Shown: piece by piece, positions 58,187 through 64,000 of the stretch
Layout of the letters: each line of letters opens with the position of its first letter
Position numbering within the stretch: the stretch's first letter is position 1
Assembly (NCBI RefSeq): GCF_010731795.1
Contig: NZ_AP022591.1
Location: forward strand, 3,100,001 to 3,164,000
Length of the DNA: 64,000 bases
Origin: Mycolicibacterium celeriflavum
GTDB taxonomy: Bacteria > Actinomycetota > Actinomycetes > Mycobacteriales > Mycobacteriaceae
Direction: 5' to 3'
The notes under the pieces: model-generated
What the model was told of the DNA's origin: nothing
What the model saw: the letters and a program-made list of their open reading frames with translations, nothing else
Database searches by the model: none
Translations under genes and position numbers: made by a program

Positions 58187-58498
58187 ATGGGCCGCAACCA
58201 GTTCCGGTTCAACGCCGGAAGCGCCGAAGCATGTCCGGTCATCACCGCGGTGGGTGAGATCGACTTGGCGAACGTGGACGAGTTCAGCGAAGTCTTGTCG
58301 CGCGCCGCGGCGGACAGCTCAGCCGTAACAGTCGATCTCACGCGAGTGACATACTGCGACAGTGCCGCGCTGCGCGCGCTGTTCTCCGTCGCGGAGAGCG
58401 CCAAGCTGGACTTGATCGTCCCCGCGAAGGGACCGATCACCACCCTGCTCGCCATCTCCGGCCTCGACAAGGTCGCGGCGGTCACCGTCGTCGACTGA
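58187..58498 (+). CDS. STAS-domain anti-sigma factor antagonist
   Basis: 103 residues after GAAAGG. Compact STAS domain with EIDLANVDEF and the intact phosphorylation motif YCDSAALRAL. It follows the PAS-PP2C-HATPase gene by 200 bp (57985-58186), where no coding signal or repeat is seen. It is the likely switch partner of that protein. Converges on the DMT-family gene, 20 bp between the stops. Confidence 0.9.
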   Translation: MGRNQFRFNAGSAEACPVITAVGEIDLANVDEFSEVLSRAAADSSAVTVDLTRVTYCDSAALRALFSVAESAKLDLIVPAKGPITTLLAISGLDKVAAVTVVD

Positions 58499-58518
58499 TG
58501 GTCGAACGCGCCTGACTG

Positions 58519-59409
58519 CTAGGACCCGCGCTTCGCGGCCGCCTCGAGTTCCTCTTCCAGCGCGCCCTCGTCCCGGCCGAGCGCGATCGTCGCCGCCGCC
58601 ATTGCAGCGACCGCGATCGTGATCGCGACGGCCTTTCCGCCGTCGACGGTCAGATCCTCGCCGAGCACCACCGCGCCCAGCACGACGGCGATCACGGGTT
58701 CGAGCACCAGCATGGTGGGCACGGAGGTCTGCAACGAGCCGGCGTGAAATGCGGACTGCTGCAGGAACACCGCGACGACGCCCAGCACGAGGAGTAGATA
58801 CAGTCCCGGCGCGGTGAGCACGGTTCGCACGCCCTCGTGCGTGAGCAGGTGCATCACGATCTTGGTCAGCACCGCGACGACGCCGAACAACACGCCCACC
58901 GCGACCGCCAGGAGCACCGCCCGCTTCCAACCGCCGCTGCGGACGGCGACGGTGACACACACCATCACCGCCCCGGTACAGACGACGGCGACGAGGGCCG
59001 ACAGCGGGGCAGACGCCTCGTAGTCGCCGGGCCGCGTCTTGGCCAGCAGCACGAAAACCGCCAGCGACGTGGTGAGCACCAATGCCCACATCCACTCGGC
59101 GCGGGTGACCCGCCGGTGGGCCAGTCGCGCACTCAGCGGCAGCGCGAACAACAGAGCCGACACCAGGATCGGCTGTACCAGCAGCAGCGAACCCTTGGCC
59201 AAGGCGAGCGCTTGAAAGACGTAGCCCGCCACCGCCGCGGCCGTACCCGCCCACCACAGCCGTCGACGCAGCAGCGTCATCACCATCACGGTGCTGACAC
59301 CGTGCTCCTCGGGCACATCCATGGTGGCGCGCTGTCGAACCACGATGCCGATCGCCAAGAAAACCGCGGCGAGCAGGGCAAGCACGACGACCAGGCCCTG
59401 GCCTAACAC
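58519..59409 (-). CDS. DMT/EamA-like transporter
   Basis: 296 residues from a GTG. Nine or ten transmembrane helices in two repeats, as in drug/metabolite transporters; GTAAAVAGYVFQALALAKG and VLEPVIAVVLGAVVLGE mark equivalent places. The C-terminal tail is charged (GALEEELEAAAKRGS). Substrate unknown. Possible alternative is a magnesium-transporter-like NIPA relative. Confidence 0.82.
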   Translation of the reverse strand: MLGQGLVVVLALLAAVFLAIGIVVRQRATMDVPEEHGVSTVMVMTLLRRRLWWAGTAAAVAGYVFQALALAKGSLLLVQPILVSALLFALPLSARLAHRRVTRAEWMWALVLTTSLAVFVLLAKTRPGDYEASAPLSALVAVVCTGAVMVCVTVAVRSGGWKRAVLLAVAVGVLFGVVAVLTKIVMHLLTHEGVRTVLTAPGLYLLLVLGVVAVFLQQSAFHAGSLQTSVPTMLVLEPVIAVVLGAVVLGEDLTVDGGKAVAITIAVAAMAAATIALGRDEGALEEELEAAAKRGS

Positions 59410-59563
59410 GTCGGACCTACCAAAGCGGGCCTACCAAAGCATTCCGCCCCTTTCCGGCCACGGCGAGCACATCGGACAAGCACAACATACGGTCGGGCGG
59501 TCCGTGCAGCCGGCGACCGCCCGCGAGGTTTGGTGCCCCGACGATCGGGGCATCAAACCGATC

Positions 59564-59914
59564 ATGAACATGCGACGTTTGATCCTGCTGGTCGGCGCTG
59601 TCGTACTCCTCGTCGGGGTCATCGGACTGCTGATGCCCGTCTCCATCGCCGGGCCCGACAACCAGGAGATCGGATGTGGCAACGCCATCGCCGCGGACGA
59701 CTCCGCCGCCCGCGAAGCCAACACCAACGATCCAAACCAGCTGAAGAACCTGCCGGTGATCGACGAGCTGACTGAGGATCCACCCGATTACGTCGCGCAG
59801 TGCCAGTCGGCGATCTCCGACCGTCGCACCTGGTCAATCCCCGTGGCCGTCATCGGTTTGGTGGTGCTCGTCGGTGGCTTCCTGGTCGGCGGACGCACGA
59901 CGCGCGCGGGCTAG
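59564..59914 (+). CDS. Small two-helix membrane protein
   Basis: 116 residues from the ATG at 59564 (a second ATG is two codons on). Helix 1 about 5-27, an outer loop of about 60 residues with two cysteines (EIGCGNAI and YVAQCQSAI) that may form a disulfide, and helix 2 about 85-108. No family I can name. Stops overlap the convergent gene by 4 nt. Confidence 0.75.
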   Translation: MNMRRLILLVGAVVLLVGVIGLLMPVSIAGPDNQEIGCGNAIAADDSAAREANTNDPNQLKNLPVIDELTEDPPDYVAQCQSAISDRRTWSIPVAVIGLVVLVGGFLVGGRTTRAG

Positions 59915-60186
59915 CTCGCCTCGCGACCGCCGGCGACCACTCGAAGAGTCGGGGCCGTGCTGTCGGGCCCGATCCTGTCGTTGACGTTGGCGACGACCGA
60001 ATCGACGCGATGGACCGCCCGGTCGCACAGGCCGCGCACCCTGTCGCTGGCCGTGTCCACGTCGTCGGCCGCACTCAGCAGATAGGCCCGCACGTTGACG
60101 CGCAGTCGTTCGCCGGCGGAGCGCACGCGGCGGCGCAGCCGATCGTCGATCTCGACCGTGACGTAGGGCATCACGCGAAGCTTCAT
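59911..60186 (-). CDS. Small basic protein coupled to the MFS transporter
   Basis: 91 residues, ATG overlapping the transporter stop (ATGA). [21 protein letters not shown] looks like the strand and helix of a ribbon-helix-helix or similar small DNA-binding domain; the rest is helical. It may regulate the operon, though it lies downstream. Not recognised. Confidence 0.7.
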   Translation of the reverse strand: MKLRVMPYVTVEIDDRLRRRVRSAGERLRVNVRAYLLSAADDVDTASDRVRGLCDRAVHRVDSVVANVNDRIGPDSTAPTLRVVAGGREAS

Positions 60187-61490
60187 AGGCCCACCCTAGC
60201 CGCGGGCACCTGCTGGTCGCTGGTTTGGACAAGCGGTCGGCCCGCGAACTCTCGCAGGGTGAGGACCGCCCCGAGCGAGACGACGGCGGCGACGACGAGG
60301 TACCACGCGGGCGCCAGGTCGTTGCCGGTCTCGGCAGCCAGCCAGGTGACGACGTAGGGCGTCGTACCGCCGAACCCGGCGACGCAGATGTTGTAGCCGA
60401 TCGAGAACCCGCTGTAGCGCACGGTGGTGGCAAACAGTTCGACGCCCGCCGACACCGCGGCCGAGACATAGATCGACTCGATGACCGCGAGGCCGCAATG
60501 GGCGGCGATCGCGGCGACCAGCGATCCGGAATTCAGCAGTAGGAAAAGCGGGTAGCCGAGCACCGCGAACGCCACCGAACCGGCGATCAGCATCGGCCGG
60601 CGGCCGATCCGGTCGGACAGTGCGGCCAGCGGAAGTATGAGTATCAGCGCGACCAGGCTGGCCAGGCTGATCGAGAGGAAGGCGTCGGTCTTGCTGAAGT
60701 CGAGCGTCTTGATGAAATAGGTCGGCAGGAACGTGAACACCACGTAGTAGCCGATGTTGAAGACGATGAACAGGCCGATCACCTGCAGGATCGGCCGCCA
60801 CGACGTCGTCACCGCTTCGCGCAGCGGCGACTTGGCGACCCGGTCGCTCCTGCTGAGCTCGGCGAACTGCGGTGTGTCGTCGAGGCGAAGCCGGATGTAG
60901 AGGCCGACGAGGCCCAGCGGCCCGGCGATCAGGAACGGAATGCGCCAGCCATAGCTCTCCATCGCCGCGGCGGGCAGCAGCGCCTGCAGCAACGTCACGG
61001 TCACCGAGCCGAGAAGGAAGCCCAGGACACCGGACCAGGCCATGAACGTGATGGTCAGGCCGCGGCGCCGGTCGGAGGCGAACTCGGCGAGATAGACTGC
61101 GCCGCCGCCATATTCGCCGCCAGCCGAGAAGCCCTGCAGGCAGCGCAGGAAGAGCAGCAGCAGCGGGGCGGCCACGCCGATCGAGGCGTATGTGGGCAGC
61201 AGACCGATCAGTACCGTTGCGGCGCTCATCAGCAGGATCACCAGTGCCAGCACCCGTTGCCTGCCCAGCTTGTCACCGAGCGGGCCGAAAACGAACCCGC
61301 CCAGCGGCCGCATGAAGAAGGCCGCCGCGAAGATCGCGAAGGTGTTGAGCAGCGCTGCCGTCTCGTTGCCCGCCGGGAAGAAGTTGGCCGCGATGAACGT
61401 CGCCAGGAAGCCGTAGATCGCGAAGTCGAACCACTCGACCGCGTTGCCGATCGATGCGCCGGTGATCGCCTTGCGCACCTCGCTTGGCAT
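60183..61490 (-). CDS. MFS transporter, metabolite:H+ symporter (ProP-like)
   Basis: 435 residues, twelve transmembrane helices. The MHS-family start [20 protein letters not shown], the loop [13 protein letters not shown] and [17 protein letters not shown] are typical of ProP/ShiA/KgtP-type symporters. The substrate is likely an organic acid or osmolyte but is not readable. First gene of a two-gene operon; a short palindrome lies upstream. Confidence 0.92.
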   Translation of the reverse strand: MPSEVRKAITGASIGNAVEWFDFAIYGFLATFIAANFFPAGNETAALLNTFAIFAAAFFMRPLGGFVFGPLGDKLGRQRVLALVILLMSAATVLIGLLPTYASIGVAAPLLLLFLRCLQGFSAGGEYGGGAVYLAEFASDRRRGLTITFMAWSGVLGFLLGSVTVTLLQALLPAAAMESYGWRIPFLIAGPLGLVGLYIRLRLDDTPQFAELSRSDRVAKSPLREAVTTSWRPILQVIGLFIVFNIGYYVVFTFLPTYFIKTLDFSKTDAFLSISLASLVALILILPLAALSDRIGRRPMLIAGSVAFAVLGYPLFLLLNSGSLVAAIAAHCGLAVIESIYVSAAVSAGVELFATTVRYSGFSIGYNICVAGFGGTTPYVVTWLAAETGNDLAPAWYLVVAAVVSLGAVLTLREFAGRPLVQTSDQQVPAARVGL

Positions 61491-61531
61491 GCCGACCTCC
61501 CGAAAGTAAGCGTGCCGCTGAACATTTCGCC

Positions 61532-61543
61532 TACCGTTTGGTA
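61532..61543. promoter_or_regulatory. Operator-like palindrome upstream of the MFS gene
   Basis: TACCGTTTGGTA: 4-bp arms around GTTT, about 42 bp before the MFS start. Similar spaced palindromes are bound by TetR-type repressors of transporters. No such regulator gene is adjacent. Confidence 0.35.
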
Positions 61544-61599
61544 AGCGCCCTAAGACGATATCGGGTCCGCCTTCCTCTTCGCAGAGGCCGACGAGTTCG

Positions 61600-63213
61600 T
61601 CAGAACGGTGGGGGTTCGGCGTCGGGGTTGTCGGTGCCGACGTCGAGGTTGATCTTGCCCGGGTGGTCGGGTGGTGGTCTGCTGGGTTCGGCGGTGACGG
61701 GGGCTGCGCGTTGGTGGCGTTCGAGGGCGTTGAGGGCGCGTTCGTGTTCGATTCGTCGCATCCGGTCTTGGGCGCGGGTGCGTCGTCGGCGCGGCATCAT
61801 GGCGCCTTTGTCGCCGTTTCCCGCGGGGCGTTGTGCCGCTGGCAGGGCGGCGGTCGTCGTGTCCCAGCCGGGGTAGAAGAAGCGGCTGCCGGGGTGGGTG
61901 ACATAGGTTCTGCCCGACGGGGCGGTCCAGGTGACGGTTCCGTCGGCGCGTTGTTCATCGAGCCACCCGCCGAAGGTTTTGAGTAGGTGGTGGATTCGGC
62001 ACAGGCACTTGGTGTTCGACGGATGCGTGGCACCGGCCGGATACGGCGTGGTGTGGTCGATGTCGCAGCACTGCGCCGGGCGCCCGCAGCCGGGGAATCG
62101 ACACGTCAGGTCGCGCATCCGGACAAAGCGTGCGGTCTTCTGCGATGGCCGGTAGCCCGATTCCGGTGCCGCATCGGGCTTGTGCACCCAGCGAACCTTT
62201 GCGCCGTTGTTGATCAGTTCGGCCAGCAGCGGGGTCGGAATCAGTCCGCCGCCGAGGATCAGCCCCGCAGCAGGTTTCGGCCTCGCGGGCCCGGCCGCCG
62301 GTTCGGCCGGTTCGCCCGGGGGTTCGGCGGGTTCGGCAGGGGGTTCGGCAGGGTTGGGGTGGCCATCGCCGGACATCTGCGGATCCGGTTGTGCGTCTAT
62401 GGCCGCGGGTTCGGCGAGCACGTTGATGACGAAGTTGGCTGCGCGGGGATCCTCGCCGGCAGAGGCGCAGTCGGGGCTGCCGCATTGGCAGGTCAGTCGG
62501 TCCGCGAACGCGGCGATGGCACCCAGGGAATCCGAGCGCCGCTGCCCCACGGTGCGCGGATCCGCGCTGCACACCCCGCTCGACATCTGGGCGAGACGAC
62601 GTTCGATTAACTCGGCGTCGGCGGCGGATAAGCGCCCCCACAGCGAGGCCGTTCCGGTCACATCGTCGCGCTTACCGAGCCGGACGTCTCGGCTGCGCGC
62701 GGCCTCGCGCAGGCGCCGGCGCGCGTCGGGGTCGTGTTCGTCGACCAGCGCGTCGATCGCGGCCTCGAGCTTGGTGACCGACAGCGCACCCCATTTGGCC
62801 GCGCGCGCGGCGATGGCGGCATCGACCCGTGCCTGGATTGCGGAGTCCACGATCAGTTGGGTGCGCCAGGTGATGGTCGCGACCAGCCCAACGCTCAACC
62901 GGCCCTGGGCGAACAATGCAGCGACTCGGGGCAGCCGCTCGCGCAGGGCCATCGCGATACACATCTCCCGCGAGGCAGCCCGATCCCCGATCCCCATCGC
63001 GGCCGAAACCTCGGCCGAGGCCATCCGCCAGCCATCGACCGCCAAATGCTCACGCTCGGCGTCGGGCTCGGTGTAGCGCGCGGTCAGCTCGGCGGTGGCC
63101 GCCAGCCGGCGCGCGGCCAGCACCGCCTCCGCGCGGACGCAGTCGGCGATCGCGGCCACGACAGTGCTGTCATCGACGGCCGCGAACTCGGCATCGAACG
63201 TGTGTTCGATCAT
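61600..63213 (-). CDS. DUF222 / HNH endonuclease-domain protein, second copy
   Basis: 537 residues from the ATG at 63213 ([15 protein letters not shown]); an upstream in-frame start at 63243 is possible. DUF222 in the first ~330 residues, a Pro/Glu/Ala low-complexity stretch ([14 protein letters not shown]), then [24 protein letters not shown] and [15 protein letters not shown]. Only distantly like the copy at 30.9 kb. Role unclear. Confidence 0.88.
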   Translation of the reverse strand: MIEHTFDAEFAAVDDSTVVAAIADCVRAEAVLAARRLAATAELTARYTEPDAEREHLAVDGWRMASAEVSAAMGIGDRAASREMCIAMALRERLPRVAALFAQGRLSVGLVATITWRTQLIVDSAIQARVDAAIAARAAKWGALSVTKLEAAIDALVDEHDPDARRRLREAARSRDVRLGKRDDVTGTASLWGRLSAADAELIERRLAQMSSGVCSADPRTVGQRRSDSLGAIAAFADRLTCQCGSPDCASAGEDPRAANFVINVLAEPAAIDAQPDPQMSGDGHPNPAEPPAEPAEPPGEPAEPAAGPARPKPAAGLILGGGLIPTPLLAELINNGAKVRWVHKPDAAPESGYRPSQKTARFVRMRDLTCRFPGCGRPAQCCDIDHTTPYPAGATHPSNTKCLCRIHHLLKTFGGWLDEQRADGTVTWTAPSGRTYVTHPGSRFFYPGWDTTTAALPAAQRPAGNGDKGAMMPRRRRTRAQDRMRRIEHERALNALERHQRAAPVTAEPSRPPPDHPGKINLDVGTDNPDAEPPPF

Positions 63214-63246
63214 GGTTTCGATCCTGCCACACCCGGCCGACAAAAA

Positions 63247-63345
63247 TCAGCGGCGGTAATCGCCCCTGTGGACAAGCTCATCGAGCTCGGTGATCGACCA
63301 CGGTGGCGAATCGTGCTGATCGCGGTACGCGAGGACCGCCGGCAT
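63247..63345 (-). CDS. Possible small ORF between the HNH and DUF58-linked genes
   Basis: A 32-residue frame, MPAVLAYRDQHDSPPWSITE to LVHRGDYRR, lies in the otherwise empty gap 63214-63369. The frame runs on without a stop from the TAG of the preceding membrane protein. The composition looks protein-like, so it may be a small gene or a remnant extension of that protein. No ribosome binding site. Confidence 0.25.
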   Translation of the reverse strand: MPAVLAYRDQHDSPPWSITELDELVHRGDYRR

Positions 63346-63369
63346 CTGCCGGTCGCGAACCTGGAATGT

Positions 63370-63792
63370 CTAGCATCGCCGCCCGCCCACCCAGAACGGC
63401 CGCGTCGCCAACACCACCGCCGTCAGAACGGCAAGCGGCGCGAGCAATGGCACCCACGGCAGTTCCAGCGGTACCGCCACCGCCGCCAGCCCGATGGCCG
63501 TGAAGCCGAGCGTCCCGATCACCGTCGGGGCGCTGACGTCCGCGGTGTGCCGCAACACCAGATACCCGGCACCCGACAGGCCGCACAGCGCCGCCAGGGC
63601 AGGAGGCGCCGAAGCGAGGACGATCGCCGCGGCCGTCGACACCACCGCCAACGTCGCTGCTGCACGAAACACGTTGCCCGCCAGAACCAATATCACCGCC
63701 AGGCCGCATGCGACCAACGCCGCACCGTCGGACTGCAACGCGGCCGCGGCCACCATGACCAAGCCGAACGCCGTCGACAATGCCCGGTTCAC
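63370..63792 (-). CDS. Small polytopic membrane protein (Rv3162c-like)
   Basis: 140 residues from a GTG overlapping the DUF58 stop (GTGA). About five short hydrophobic segments, no soluble domain. Its place directly after a DUF58 gene matches the Rv3164c-Rv3163c-Rv3162c order (MoxR ATPase, DUF58, membrane protein). Function unknown. Confidence 0.78.
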   Translation of the reverse strand: MNRALSTAFGLVMVAAAALQSDGAALVACGLAVILVLAGNVFRAAATLAVVSTAAAIVLASAPPALAALCGLSGAGYLVLRHTADVSAPTVIGTLGFTAIGLAAVAVPLELPWVPLLAPLAVLTAVVLATRPFWVGGRRC

Positions 63793-64000
63793 CGTCGCCC
63801 CCCTACCGGTCGCCGGCGACGGGGCACCAGTTGCATGGCCTGGTCCAGAGTGTCCTCGTCGCGCCACGCCACGATGTCGACCCCGACCGTGCCCATATCG
63901 CGATACATGAACGACCGCTGCAGCGACCACATCCGGGCCACCAGCCCGTCGCACTCATCCTCGAACGGAGCGCCCTGCAACACGTCGACCGCGATGACGG
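63789..64000 (-). CDS. DUF58 protein, C-terminal part
   Basis: Only the last ~70 residues are in the window; the frame is open to the right edge. VIAVDVLQGAPF, then ARMWSLQRSFMYRDMGTVGVD and VAWRDEDTLDQAMQLV match the end of DUF58 proteins, von Willebrand-like partners of MoxR AAA+ ATPases. A MoxR gene is expected beyond the edge. Confidence 0.75.
   Translation of the reverse strand, partial: VIAVDVLQGAPFEDECDGLVARMWSLQRSFMYRDMGTVGVDIVAWRDEDTLDQAMQLVPRRRRPVGGRR

Overview
The window is high-GC chromosomal DNA from a mycobacterium, most likely a fast-growing Mycolicibacterium. The identification rests on the MmpL3 and MmpL11 transporters, the Rv0203-type heme carriers, Zmp1, RicR, the TreS-maltokinase pair and many GTGA/ATGA gene overlaps. 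Gene order from about 1 to 26.7 kb follows the M. tuberculosis Rv0211-to-Rv0187 block in inverted orientation. The block at 43-55 kb resembles Rv0126/Rv0127 and Rv0121c/Rv0120c. The right edge resembles Rv3162c/Rv3163c. M. tuberculosis equivalents are named from memory of the families, not from a search.

Layout. 0-3.4 kb (minus): the 5' half of pckG and two coupled GTPase-like proteins whose P-loop lysines are lost. 3.6-8.6 kb (plus): trmB, a NYN-domain gene and mmpL3. 8.6-12.5 kb: a PerM-like protein, then a flippase-like membrane protein, an M23-like lipoprotein and a DUF3054 protein in overlapping order. 12.5-17.8 kb: two secreted heme-carrier-like genes, mmpL11, a helix-turn-helix gene and a CoA-binding gene. 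17.8-22.2 kb: two Mce-associated-like proteins, zmp1 and an L,D-transpeptidase. 22.4-23.6 kb: a copper module (DUF305 lipoprotein plus ricR) with a clear operator. 23.7-26.7 kb: ilvD, a secreted protein and an O-methyltransferase. 26.8-30.9 kb: an accessory type VII-secretion-like three-gene set in visibly less GC-rich DNA. 30.9-35.1 kb: a DUF222/HNH gene, a zinc alcohol dehydrogenase and a PLP decarboxylase. 35.2-39 kb: a four-gene translationally coupled membrane/cupredoxin-like operon. 39-46.2 kb: pncA, an enoyl-CoA hydratase, glgX, a DUF5709 protein, maltokinase and treS. 46.3-52 kb: three small plus-strand genes (two probably leaderless) facing an ABC importer operon. 52-58.5 kb: a membrane protein, a PPOX-type protein, an EF-G-like GTPase and a partner-switching set (STAS, PAS-PP2C-kinase, STAS). 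58.5-64 kb: two transporters, small proteins, a second DUF222/HNH gene and the end of a MoxR-associated DUF58 locus.

How the genes fit together. Much of the left half concerns the cell envelope and heme or metal handling: TMM export by MmpL3, MmpL11, heme carriers, L,D-crosslinking, and copper sensing by RicR. The trehalose/maltose genes (treS, mak, glgX) link trehalose to alpha-glucan.

The most unusual observations are three. MmpL3 appears to carry an extra ~105-residue DUF4190-like membrane module between its two transmembrane halves. trmB contains an in-frame 30-bp tandem repeat. The 35-39 kb operon is a coherent membrane/metal-type system of unknown function. I saw no tRNA, rRNA, CRISPR array, insertion sequence or prophage.
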